Assembly (NCBI GenBank): GCA_046349155.1
Contig: JAXMCW010000001.1
Location: forward strand, 1,488,001-1,552,000
Reading direction: 5' to 3'
DNA: 64,000 nucleotides
DNA from: Alsobacter sp046349155
Lineage (GTDB): Bacteria; Pseudomonadota; Alphaproteobacteria; Rhizobiales; Beijerinckiaceae
The translations under genes were made by a program, and so were the position numbers. The number at the start of each line of letters is the position of its first letter. Positions within the stretch are counted from its first letter, which is position 1. The notes below the pieces were generated by a model. That model made no database searches. It saw only the letters and a list, made by a program, of their open reading frames with translations, and was not told the DNA's origin. This document shows, one piece after another, positions 16,053-24,917 of the stretch.

Positions 16053-16436
16053 TCACGATGCGAGCCTGCGCTCGATTTCCTGGCGTAGCAGCTCGAAGTC
16101 GATCGGCTTGACGACGAGGCCGGCCGCGCCGCCTTTGAGGGCAAGCTGTCGAGTCTCGGCGTCGCCATAGGCTGTGATCATGATGACGGGAACGTCGGGA
16201 CGGGCTTCCCTGATACGGGGCAAGAGCTCGAGGCCGGTCATGCCTGGCATGTTGATGTCTGAGAAGACGAGGATGAGCTCGGCGTCGTCACGCCGCCCGA
16301 TGCGCTCGATAGCGCTCTCGCCCGACGAGGCAAAGTCGAGCGTGAAATTGCCCGCTCGCAGCTCACGGCGGAACTGCTGGCGGAAGAGCTCCGCGACGTC
16401 GGGCTCGTCGTCGACGACGAGGATCAGAACACTCAT
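16053..16436 (-). CDS. Single-domain response regulator (CheY-like)
   Basis: 127 aa receiver domain only. The acidic pocket lies in VLILVVDDEPDVAELF, the phospho-acceptor aspartate in LILVFSDINMPGMTGLELL, the switch threonine in VIMITAYGDAETRQ and the lysine in LVVKPIDFELL. There is no output domain, so it acts on a protein partner. The start overlaps the stop of the five-GAF kinase by four bases (ATGA), which makes that kinase the obvious phosphodonor. Confidence 0.92.
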   Translation of the reverse strand: MSVLILVVDDEPDVAELFRQQFRRELRAGNFTLDFASSGESAIERIGRRDDAELILVFSDINMPGMTGLELLPRIREARPDVPVIMITAYGDAETRQLALKGGAAGLVVKPIDFELLRQEIERRLAS

Positions 16437-19400
16437 TTCTGGCTCACGTGCCGGCCCGACCCGCTGGCGCGCGGCAGCCGGATCGTGAACTCTGTGAAGG
16501 CGTTCGGCTCGGTCGCGACGTCGATGCGGCCCTCGTGCTGCTTCACGATGATATCGTGGCTCAGCGACAGACCGAGGCCGGTACCTTCGCCAGCCGGCTT
16601 GGTCGTGAAGAAGGGATCGAACATCTTCTGCTTCACGTCGTCGGGGATCCCCGTGCCGTTGTCGCGGACGCGGATCTCGATCGTCTCGCCCGCGCTGCTG
16701 GTGACTACGGTAAGGCTGGGCTCGTAGCCGACCTCGGCCCGTTCGGCGCGCTTGCGCACAGCATAGATTCCATTGCTCATCAAATTGAGGAGCACGCGCG
16801 TGATCTCCTGGGGCAAGAGATCAGCTTCACCCACGGCAGCATCGTAGTCACGCTGGAGCGTGACATTGAAGCCGGGCGTCTCGGCCCGCGCGCCGTGATA
16901 GGCGAGATTGAGGCTCTCCTCCACGAGCGAGTTGACGTCCACGTACCGGCGCTCGCCGGAGCCGCTACGCGAATGGAGCAGCATGTTTCGGACAATGGAG
17001 TCCGCCCGCTTCCCATGACTGGTGACCTTCTCGAGGTTGCCCTTGAGCATGCCCGAGATCTCCTCAACCTCCGTGCGCACACCCCCCTCGAGCGGCACCG
17101 GCCCGAGGACTTCTCTGAGCTCGTCGACCAGTTCGAGGGAGAGCACGGAGAAGTTGTTGACGAAGTTCAGAGGGTTCTTGATTTCATGCGCAATGCCGGC
17201 AGTGAGTTGCCCAAGCGACGCCAGCTTCTCGGTCTGCACGAGCCTGTCCTGCGCCTCCCGCAAGTCGTCGAGCGAGGCCGAGAGCTGGGCCGTGCGCGCT
17301 TGCACCTCGTCGAAGAGTTGCGCATTGCGGATCGCGATGACCGCCTGGTCGGCAAATGATGTCAACAGCTCGATTTGCCGGGGCCGAAACGGGTCGATCG
17401 TCTCCCGGTTGAGCGTGATGACGCCGACCGCGCTTCCATCCCTCACCAACGGGACGGAGATCACGGTGCGCGGGGTCTGGTCCTTGAACATGCCCTGGTC
17501 GTGCTCGGGATCGCTCGACGTGTCGGGCACGTGAATAGTTTGCAGCAGACGCGCCGCCCGCGCCGTCGCCGATCCCAGCATGTCGGGCGAGATCGTGATC
17601 CCGCTGATAAAGGAATGCCAGGGGTCGTCCAGCGAACTGGTCGAACTCGTCAATCGATAAGCGCCGTCCTCGAGCATGTAGATGTGGGCATGACTGGCCA
17701 TGCAGATCCGGCCGGCCGTCTTGGCGATTGAATCGAGCACCGGTTTCAGATCGCTCGGGGAGCGCGAAATTACGCCGAGAACGTCGGACAAAGCGGTCTG
17801 GATCTCGAGCGATTCCTGCAGATCCCTGGTTCGCGCCTGCACCTCCTCGAAGAGACGGACATTCTCGATCGCGATGACCGCCTGGTCCGCAAACGTGCTC
17901 ACGAGAGCAATCTGCTTGTCTGTGAAGGAGCCGGGCTCGCTGCGATTGAGAGAGAGAGCACCGACGAGCCGCCCTTCGCGCAACATCGGGACGGCCAGGG
18001 TGGCGCGATAGCGTGCGCGGGACTGCTCACGGCCGAGGCCGTATTCCGGATCGGCGAGCACGTCCGGGATGCAAACCGGCTCTAGCGTTGCACCGGCGCG
18101 CCCGATGGCGGACGGATGGCCGGGCGAAAGCGGCCGCTGCTCCAGCATTGCCTGGACATCTGGCGGAAAGTTCCAGCTCGCCAAGATGCGGAAGACCTCA
18201 CCGTCGTAGCGGAAAAACATCGTCTGCTCGGACCCACATAGTTGGGCCGCGGTCTCGGCGATGGCGTCCAGGACGGGCCTCAGATCGGAAGGCGAACGGC
18301 TGATGACGCCGAGCACGTTGCTCGTCGCGGTCTGCTGCTCCAAGGCTTCGGTCAGAGCGTGCGTTTTTGCCTGGACCTGGTCGAAGAGCCTGGCGTTCTC
18401 GAGGGCGATCACCGCTTGGTCGGCATAGACGCTCGAGATCTCGACGTCGCGATCCAGGAAGGGTTCAACGCGGCTTCGACCGAGCGTGAAGACGCCGATG
18501 CATTCGCCGCTTCGCAAAAGGGGGATCGCCATCATCGATCGAAGGCCGCCGATCTTGGCTTCGTCCTTCAGCTCATATTCGGGATCGGTCCACGCATCGT
18601 CCATCCGGATCGTCCGGAGTTCCAGCGCAGCCCTGCCGACGATCGATCCCCGGCCGGGGCGCAGCTCGGAACGCTCCTCGATTTCTCGGAACGCGGGGTT
18701 CTCGAAAAAGCCCGCATGGGACCGGTAAACCTCGCCCTCACGCAGGAAGAAGCCGGCCTGCTCGGCGCGGCACAACCTCTGCGCAGTCTTTGTTAGCGAC
18801 GTGAGAACCGACCTGAGGTCGAAGGTTGACCGGCTAATGACGCGCAGGACGTCGGCAGTGGCTGTCTGCCGGTCGAGGGCTTCCTGCAGGTCACTTGTCC
18901 GGGCCGCCACTTCGTTGAACAGGCGCGCATTCTCGAGCGCGATCATGGCCTGGTCTGCGAACGACTTCACCAGGTTGATCTCCCGTTCCGTGAACGGATC
19001 CGGTTGGTCTCGTGGGACGGCAAAGCAGCCGATGGCCTGACCGTCGCGCAGCAAGGGCACGCAAACGAGCGAACCGAAGGCGGCGAGCGCACGCTCTGTC
19101 TGTGGGATCGGAGACGGTTCGGCAACAAGGTTTCGCAAGTGAATGACCTTCCCGTCGCGCACGGTCTCGGACAGGAAGTGATCCGACTCGATCGGACGCG
19201 GATGGGCGAGGATGTATTCGCGCAGCGCCGGAGGCACGTTGCTATGGAACGCCCGCGCCTCGATCATCGACCCGCGCTTGAGGAAAATCGTGCCTCGGTT
19301 CCCTCGGCAAAGGCGCACAGCGGTGTCGATCAAGGTCTTCAGCACGGCATCGAGGTCGAAGGCGGACCGGCCAATGACCTGAAGCACGTCGGCGGTGGCT

Positions 19401-20125
19401 GTCTGCTGGTCAAGCGCCTGCTCGAGGTCGAAGGCCCGGGCCTCCAACTGAGAGACGAGGCGGGCATTCTCGATGGCGATGACGGCCTGGTCGGCGAAGC
19501 GGCGGATTAGTCCAACCTGCCGGTCCGAGAACAAGCCCGGCTGCGAACGCGTCACCCCGATCACGCCCACGACCGACCCGCTCCGCATGAGGGGAGCTGA
19601 CAGGCTGCCGCGATCGTCACCCAGGTGATGGGGGCCATAGGACATAAACCGCGGATCATTCTGCAGATCCGCAACGTTCGAGACTTCGCCGGTGAACGCG
19701 ACCCGCCCCGTCACGGTCGGGGCGGTCTCCTCGGGTGCGAGGGGACGCGAGCGCGCGTCATCCACCCATTCCGCAGGATGGCCAACGTTCGTGCCCAGGA
19801 CGAAGCGATCGTTTTGGCGGATCCAGATCACGCCGCGCTCGGCGCCGCACAAGTCAACAGCGGAGCGAATGAGCAGCAGGAGCGTGTGTTCCAGCGAAAC
19901 GCCAGGGTTCCCAATAGCGGCAACGATGGCTGCGGTGGCGGACTGCTCCGCCCGCGCCTCAGCGAGTTCCTCGTGTAGGCCGTCGTTAGCGGCCTCGTCG
20001 CTGGCGCCCGATGTCACGATCTCAACTTGCCTGTCTTGTCCGGGAATCCAGATTCTGACCCTATCAGCAAAGGTCGCGCTGGACAGCCTATGCGCCCTTT
20101 CGAAACCTGCATGGTGATCGCCCAC
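16433..20125 (-). CDS. Cytoplasmic histidine kinase with five tandem GAF domains
   Basis: Up to 1230 aa without membrane segments. Five GAF domains follow each other (roughly residues 65-225, 240-400, 415-575, 590-755, 770-935). Each ends in a version of FADQAVIAIENARLF and is linked by a repeated RTSDLQEALDRQTATADVL helix. A HisKA domain follows with the phospho-histidine in GQLTAGIAHEIKNPLNFVN, then HATPase with N box LLNLMSNGIYAVRKRAE and G boxes VRDNGTGIPDD and GTGLGLSLSHDI. The repeats suggest expansion by internal duplication. The start is uncertain: ATG 20125 is the most upstream, and GTG 20017 (VTSGASDEAAND) is an alternative that drops a poorly conserved 36-residue lead. Ligands are unknown. 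Confidence 0.9.
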   Translation of the reverse strand: MGDHHAGFERAHRLSSATFADRVRIWIPGQDRQVEIVTSGASDEAANDGLHEELAEARAEQSATAAIVAAIGNPGVSLEHTLLLLIRSAVDLCGAERGVIWIRQNDRFVLGTNVGHPAEWVDDARSRPLAPEETAPTVTGRVAFTGEVSNVADLQNDPRFMSYGPHHLGDDRGSLSAPLMRSGSVVGVIGVTRSQPGLFSDRQVGLIRRFADQAVIAIENARLVSQLEARAFDLEQALDQQTATADVLQVIGRSAFDLDAVLKTLIDTAVRLCRGNRGTIFLKRGSMIEARAFHSNVPPALREYILAHPRPIESDHFLSETVRDGKVIHLRNLVAEPSPIPQTERALAAFGSLVCVPLLRDGQAIGCFAVPRDQPDPFTEREINLVKSFADQAMIALENARLFNEVAARTSDLQEALDRQTATADVLRVISRSTFDLRSVLTSLTKTAQRLCRAEQAGFFLREGEVYRSHAGFFENPAFREIEERSELRPGRGSIVGRAALELRTIRMDDAWTDPEYELKDEAKIGGLRSMMAIPLLRSGECIGVFTLGRSRVEPFLDRDVEISSVYADQAVIALENARLFDQVQAKTHALTEALEQQTATSNVLGVISRSPSDLRPVLDAIAETAAQLCGSEQTMFFRYDGEVFRILASWNFPPDVQAMLEQRPLSPGHPSAIGRAGATLEPVCIPDVLADPEYGLGREQSRARYRATLAVPMLREGRLVGALSLNRSEPGSFTDKQIALVSTFADQAVIAIENVRLFEEVQARTRDLQESLEIQTALSDVLGVISRSPSDLKPVLDSIAKTAGRICMASHAHIYMLEDGAYRLTSSTSSLDDPWHSFISGITISPDMLGSATARAARLLQTIHVPDTSSDPEHDQGMFKDQTPRTVISVPLVRDGSAVGVITLNRETIDPFRPRQIELLTSFADQAVIAIRNAQLFDEVQARTAQLSASLDDLREAQDRLVQTEKLASLGQLTAGIAHEIKNPLNFVNNFSVLSLELVDELREVLGPVPLEGGVRTEVEEISGMLKGNLEKVTSHGKRADSIVRNMLLHSRSGSGERRYVDVNSLVEESLNLAYHGARAETPGFNVTLQRDYDAAVGEADLLPQEITRVLLNLMSNGIYAVRKRAERAEVGYEPSLTVVTSSAGETIEIRVRDNGTGIPDDVKQKMFDPFFTTKPAGEGTGLGLSLSHDIIVKQHEGRIDVATEPNAFTEFTIRLPRASGSGRHVSQK

Positions 20126-20238
20126 TCCCCGTTCCAGCCTTTCGTCCAGGTTTGGATCTTGGCGACCGCTCGCGCACGTCCGAGAACCTCATGCTACGGT
20201 GAGCCGTCCAAAGCTGATCACAGTGCTTGGAGTGAGCG

Positions 20239-21591
20239 ATGCCTCCCGATGCCATGTCCTTCGAGGCGGCTCTCTCCGAGCATGTCAGTCAGATGCTCGA
20301 CGCCTGCACAATGTGCGGCAAATGTGTCGAAGTCTGTCCGGGTGTGATACCGGCTGGCCTTGCAAGCACGGACCCCAAGGCGGTGATCGCCGGGGTACTG
20401 GATGTTATCCGAGGCGAAGATAGCCCCCAAGCATCCCGGCTTTGGGCGCAGTCCTGCATGCAGAGCGGCGAGTGCATCACGGCGTGCGACTACGGCGTCA
20501 ATCCACGCTTTGTCTTGACCATGGCGCGGGTCGCAATCGCGAAGTCGGAACATGCGCTTGCGGACCGGCGTCGTCTGGGCGTTGAGCGATACCGGAACAC
20601 AAGTCGTGACGTGACGGTGCTTTCGCGCCTGCAGCTTGAGGCAGAGCTGCTCGAAAGACTGGGTCAGAACCCGGCGTCGACCACCAAGTCCGCCAGCCCG
20701 CCCGACTTCGTGTTCTATACAGGGTGCAACGTGCTCAAGACGCCCCACATCGCCCTGCTCGCCATCGACATCTTGGATGCGCTGGGCGTCAGCTACCAGG
20801 TGATGGGCGGGCCGAGCCATTGTTGCGGGATTGCGCAACTTCGTACAGGCGATGTCGAGACGGCCGGTCGCATGGGCTCCAGCACGATGGACAAGCTGGC
20901 GCGTTCGAACTCGGGCCAGGTCATTTCGTGGTGCCCTTCGTGCTTCGTCCAATACTCTGAAACTGTGCTCCCGGCGGTCGAGCGACAGCGGGGCTCGGCC
21001 CCGTTCTCGATGATCCCGTTCATGCGTTTTCTCGCCGGGCGGATCGCGGAGCTGAGGCCCCTGCTGCGGAACAGGGTCGATAGGCGGGTCGCCCTTCACA
21101 AGCATCCTGGTGTGTCTGGCGTCGTGGAGGCGGCCACGGAGCTTCTCATGGCCATTCCCGGGCTCGAACTTGTTGATCTGCACCAGCCTAGTGTGGGGTT
21201 GCAAAGCGTGACTGTCGGCGTGCTTCCAGGGTTCAAGCGCGACTTGCAACTCATGGAGCTGGAAGCCGCGCGCGATGAAGGCATCGACGCTCTGGTCGCC
21301 GTCTATCACTCCGACCACCGGGAACTCTGTGCCCATGAGCGGGACTGGCCCTTCCGCATCCTGAACATTCTGGAGATCATCGGCGACAGCATGGGGATAC
21401 ACAGGGCTGATCGATACAAGGAACTGAAACTCACCCAGGACGCAGATTTGATCGTCGCCGACTGCAGCGATCTGATCCGGCAGCACGCGCTCGCACCCGA
21501 TGTCGTGCGTGCGACGGTGGTCGACGCCCTGCTGGGCGACCAGCCGCTTCCCCTGGCGAAGCCTGCATCTGCCGGTGCATCCCGTGCCTAG
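20239..21591 (+). CDS. (Fe-S)-binding oxidoreductase with CCG domains (HdrD/GlcF-like)
   Basis: 450 aa. An N-terminal ferredoxin-type cluster site CTMCGKCVEVCPG is followed by a variant second site CMQSGECITAC in place of a standard CxxCxxC. Cysteine-rich CCG-type motifs follow in FYTGCNVLKTPHIA, GGPSHCCGIAQ and WCPSCFVQY. Such proteins transfer electrons in heterodisulfide-reductase, glycolate-oxidase or lactate-oxidase complexes, and this one has no catalytic partner beside it. It is divergent from the five-GAF kinase (113 bp apart), so a redox sensing link is possible but speculative. The altered second cluster site is visible in the sequence. Confidence 0.8.
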   Translation: MPPDAMSFEAALSEHVSQMLDACTMCGKCVEVCPGVIPAGLASTDPKAVIAGVLDVIRGEDSPQASRLWAQSCMQSGECITACDYGVNPRFVLTMARVAIAKSEHALADRRRLGVERYRNTSRDVTVLSRLQLEAELLERLGQNPASTTKSASPPDFVFYTGCNVLKTPHIALLAIDILDALGVSYQVMGGPSHCCGIAQLRTGDVETAGRMGSSTMDKLARSNSGQVISWCPSCFVQYSETVLPAVERQRGSAPFSMIPFMRFLAGRIAELRPLLRNRVDRRVALHKHPGVSGVVEAATELLMAIPGLELVDLHQPSVGLQSVTVGVLPGFKRDLQLMELEAARDEGIDALVAVYHSDHRELCAHERDWPFRILNILEIIGDSMGIHRADRYKELKLTQDADLIVADCSDLIRQHALAPDVVRATVVDALLGDQPLPLAKPASAGASRA

Positions 21592-21666
21592 GCCGGCCGG
21601 CAAGATCGAGGGCGAGCGGCTAGCTCCTGCAACCTCGTTGGCGCGAGGCCCGCGGGTGACCGCGTC

Positions 21667-23454
21667 ATGACAGATGCACGCCGGCTCGCCGCGATCATGG
21701 CCGTCGATGTCGTCGGCTATTCCGCGCTGATGGGGCAAGACGAACTGGGGACGGCACGGGCCGTCCGGGAGCAGCGGAACGCGATGGTCCCGCTCATCCG
21801 GCAGAGAGGCGGTCGCATCGTCAAGACGATGGGCGACGGTCTGCTGCTGGAGTTCTCATCCGTCGTCGAGGCGCTCGGCTGCGCTATTGAGATCCAGCAG
21901 GTGGTCCGCGAGCGCAATAGCCAGGCCGGAGACGGCAAGCAGCTTGTCTACCGCATCGGCGTCCATCTCGGGGACGTAATTGTCGACGGAGACGATATCC
22001 TGGGAGAGGGCGTGAATATCGCTGCGAGGCTGGAGGGGATCTGCGCGCCGGGCGGAATCGCGATCTCCGGTGCGGCGCATGAGCACGTCCGGGGCCGGAT
22101 CGACGTGTCGTTTGTCGACCTTGGCGAGAGGGTGTTGAAGAACATCGCCCGACCCGTTCGAGTGTTCAGCGTCGGGAGTGATCCTGCAGAGGACGGATCA
22201 GATCGAACCGATACGCACCAGGACAAGGGAACACCGCCGGCACGGCCTGAGAAGCCGTCCATCGCGGTTCTGGCATTCCAGAACCTCAGTGGAGACCCGG
22301 ATCAGGAATACTTCGCCGACGGTATCACCGAGGATCTGATCACGGCGCTCAGCACCCAACGGCAGTTTCTGGTGATCGCTCGGAATTCGGCGTTCAGCTT
22401 CAAAGGGCGCTCGGTCGATATCAGGCAGATCGGTCGGGAGCTTGGAGTCCGCTACGTCATCGAGGGGACGGTGCGGAGGAGTGGTCCGCGACTGCGCATC
22501 AGCGCACAGTTGGTCGAGGCGGAGACGAGAACACACATCTGGGCCGATCGATTCGATGGTGACGTTGTCGAAATCTTCGACTTTCAGGACAAGGTCACCG
22601 GGTCCATCGCCCAGGCGGTCGAGCCGAACCTGCAGGCTGCTGAGTTCGCGAGGACTAAGACCAAGCTCCCGCGCGACCTCAACGCCTACGACCTCTATCT
22701 CCGGGCTCTCTTTAGGCTGGGCTCTGTCGACAAGGCCAGCCACATGGAGGCAATGGTCCTACTTCGCGATGCCTTGGCGCTTGACCCCCAATATGCCGAT
22801 GCCATGGCGTTGCTCGCGGTCACGCTCGGACAGGCGAGCCTTCAAGGCTGGACGGATTACGCCGACCGGTCGGAGGCCCTCAGACTGGCGCGCGAGGCCG
22901 TACGTCTGGACCGCCAGAACCCAAGCGTGCTTGCCATAGCCGCCTCAAGCGAGGCGCTTTACGGCGGCTCGTATGAGGCTTCGGATGTATATTGCTCCGA
23001 GGCACTTCGGATTGCTCCTAACGGCGCTCATGTTCGGATCAATTGCGCAGTGGCCTTCATGTACGGCGGTCGCAGCGAGGACGCGATCATCCACTACGAG
23101 GCGGCCATCCGCCAGAGCCCGCTCGACCCCTACGTCTTCAGGGCCACCATGGGATTGGTCGCAGCCCACTTCTTTGCCCGCCGGTTCGACGAAAGCATTC
23201 GGCAGGCCAGGCGCATCATCGAGGAAAATCCCACGGTGGTGATTACCCGGCGTTTCCTGAGCGCTGCACTGGCACTTGCTGGACACGTCGAGGAGGCGCG
23301 GACCGTCATGACAGAGTTGCGGCGCTTAGCACCCGATTCAAGCCTTGCAAGGTCAGCCGAGTCGAGCTTTCGGCACAAATGGCAGATGGACATGTATCTC
23401 GAAGGCCTTCGCCTGGCCGGACTTCCCGAAGAGGCCGATGTGAGCTTTCCATGA
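21667..23454 (+). CDS. Class III adenylate/guanylate cyclase with TolB-like and TPR regions
   Basis: 595 aa. The N-terminal cyclase domain (about 5-170) has the metal-binding DVVGYSALMGQDE, GGRIVKTMGDGLLLEF and GVHLGDVIVDGDDILGEGVN followed by IAARLE. Next comes a TolB-N-like segment (about 200-310: SIAVLAFQNLSGDPDQEYFA, VRYVIEGTVRRSG) and then TPR-like helical repeats to the end. This three-part layout is common in Hyphomicrobiales and probably makes cAMP in response to a protein or small-molecule cue. No membrane segment is evident. It is 75 bp after the Fe-S protein gene in the same direction and could be co-transcribed. Confidence 0.88.
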   Translation: MTDARRLAAIMAVDVVGYSALMGQDELGTARAVREQRNAMVPLIRQRGGRIVKTMGDGLLLEFSSVVEALGCAIEIQQVVRERNSQAGDGKQLVYRIGVHLGDVIVDGDDILGEGVNIAARLEGICAPGGIAISGAAHEHVRGRIDVSFVDLGERVLKNIARPVRVFSVGSDPAEDGSDRTDTHQDKGTPPARPEKPSIAVLAFQNLSGDPDQEYFADGITEDLITALSTQRQFLVIARNSAFSFKGRSVDIRQIGRELGVRYVIEGTVRRSGPRLRISAQLVEAETRTHIWADRFDGDVVEIFDFQDKVTGSIAQAVEPNLQAAEFARTKTKLPRDLNAYDLYLRALFRLGSVDKASHMEAMVLLRDALALDPQYADAMALLAVTLGQASLQGWTDYADRSEALRLAREAVRLDRQNPSVLAIAASSEALYGGSYEASDVYCSEALRIAPNGAHVRINCAVAFMYGGRSEDAIIHYEAAIRQSPLDPYVFRATMGLVAAHFFARRFDESIRQARRIIEENPTVVITRRFLSAALALAGHVEEARTVMTELRRLAPDSSLARSAESSFRHKWQMDMYLEGLRLAGLPEEADVSFP

Positions 23455-23504
23455 CGGAAGTCACTTCATCGCCGACTGCTTCCACGTCGCCGTGAGGGAC
23501 ACGG

Positions 23505-23838
23505 CCTGACAAACGGCCGTTCAGGCGCGGGGCGCACGTCCCATAGAAAATCGGTCATCCCGTTATAGCCACTCTGATAGCCAAGATCCTTCAGCTCCCT
23601 CCAGAGCCGGGCGCCACTCAATACCGGATAGGCGGTCATCCTCTCGCGCAGATATACCGTGAATGGATCCAGCAACACTGGCCGTGGTTGGCGTGGCCCG
23701 AAGGCCGGCGGCTCCAGCCCGCGCAATGTCGCGGAGTACGGTCTTGCGATCGAGATTGCACCGCCAGGCGATGGCTGACACCGACAGGTCCTGGCGATGG
23801 AGCTCCACGATAATCATCAACTCTCCCAGCTTGATCAC
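23505..23838 (-). pseudogene. IS21-family transposase IstA, N-terminal remnant with frameshift
   Basis: One frame encodes VIKLGELMIIVELHRQDLSV and then AIAWRCNLDRKTVLRDIAR, the N-terminal helix-turn-helix of IS21-type IstA. Near 23717 the reading moves to another frame, which continues GLEPPAFGPRQPRPVLLDPF, then LRERMTAYPVLSGARLWREL and TDFLWDVRPAPERPF. The shift is consistent with loss of two bases. Similarity stops near 23505, so the integrase core and istB are absent. A dead fragment. Confidence 0.8.
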
Positions 23839-23883
23839 CGACTGCACCCTCCCGCCCATCGGGAAAGCAGCAGCAAAACGGCA

Positions 23884-23921
23884 CCGCCGTGTTTCCGGGG
23901 CGCGGCCCGGGAACACGGCGG
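23884..23921. repeat. Strong hairpin beside the IS remnants
   Basis: CCGCCGTGTT (23884-23893) and AACACGGCGG (23912-23921) pair perfectly. After one T/G step CCGGG (23895-23899) pairs with CCCGG (23906-23910), leaving a six-base loop. It has no T-run, so it is not a classical terminator. It lies between the IS21 and IS3 remnants and may mark an element end. Confidence 0.6.
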
Positions 23922-23966
23922 CTTACGCCAAAGTGGGAAAAATTGGATCGGCGGTTCTGGGTAGAA

Positions 23967-24077
23967 TCACTCCGGCATCAACACGTGCGTCGGGCAGAGG
24001 TCCAAAACCGAGATCCCGGCCTGGTTTTCCTTCAGGATCCCTATGATCTGATCCTCAGTGAACCGACTCTTGCGCAT
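23967..24077 (-). pseudogene. IS3-family OrfA N-terminal remnant
   Basis: 36 codons from ATG 24077: MRKSRFTEDQIIGILKENQA, then GISVLDLCPTHVLMPE and a stop. The first half is the well-known start of IS3-group OrfA helix-turn-helix proteins. The tail departs from the family after VLDLC, and no OrfB follows. The fragment is too short to function. Confidence 0.7.
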
Positions 24078-24401
24078 CGTCCGTCTCCTCTTGACGGATC
24101 CCTGCTTCTGAGCGGGGATATTTTAGGGGGCAACGTCATCCGGTTTCCGCGGATAATCGAGAGTCTGGAAATGGCGCATTCCGCAAGCCCGTGACTCACC
24201 GCCGCTCGCCCGAAAGGTTTAGGCCCAGACATTCTATTAGTCACCGGCAATCCCGAGGCGAAACGGCCTTGTGCTAATGGCCAGAAAGATTCTCGCGAAT
24301 TTGAAACGGATAATCGATTACCTATTGTCAGGACATTGTGTTGCACATTTTGAGGGCGTTCAGTTAAGGGGCGGCTCGATCTTCTCCCAAGGCAGATTTC
24401 C

Positions 24402-24887
24402 ATGTCAGAGCAAGCCCGCCTCGATCGTCATGTCCGGACATCGGAGCTGCAGCGCTACCCAGCCCAGGTGGTCACCTTCCGCGTCGCAGACCGGCTCTTC
24501 GGAGTGGACGTGAGTGTCGTCAGGGAGATCAAGAGCTGGCAGCCCACGACTTCGCTGCCTGACACTGAGGCGCATGTCCTTGGCGTGATCAATCTCCGCG
24601 GTCAGATCGTGCCCGTCTACGACCTACGGCTTCTGATTGGCTTGGATCAGGTGGACAGCAGCGCCGGCAAGGTTGTCGTTGTGCTGGACGTCGAAGGGCA
24701 GCCGCACGGGATCGTCGCCGATGACGTGTCCGACATTCTCGACGTGGGCCAGGACGAGTTCCGGCCGTCGCCCGTGGCCACCGGCGAGCGCGAGCTCGTT
24801 TCGACGCTGATCGTCAAGAACGAGAGCGTCATCTCGCTTATGAATCCCGGCTTCGTCTCGAGCCGGTCGTCTCTCTCCGCCCATTGA
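24402..24887 (+). CDS. cheW: Chemotaxis coupling protein CheW
   Basis: 161 aa with the CheW fold: VVTFRVADRLFGVDVSVVRE, LGVINLRGQIVPVYDLRLLI, VVVVLDVEGQPHGIVADDVS and a C-terminal LVSTLIVKNESVISLMN. It bridges a chemoreceptor to the kinase CheA. The receptor gene follows after 30 bp in the same direction, whereas cheA, cheY and cheR are absent from the window. This pair is therefore an accessory receptor module that must plug into a chemotaxis system encoded elsewhere. Confidence 0.93.
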   Translation: MSEQARLDRHVRTSELQRYPAQVVTFRVADRLFGVDVSVVREIKSWQPTTSLPDTEAHVLGVINLRGQIVPVYDLRLLIGLDQVDSSAGKVVVVLDVEGQPHGIVADDVSDILDVGQDEFRPSPVATGERELVSTLIVKNESVISLMNPGFVSSRSSLSAH

Positions 24888-24917
24888 TCGCTTCCTCTCC
24901 AGCAAAGCTCAAACTCG

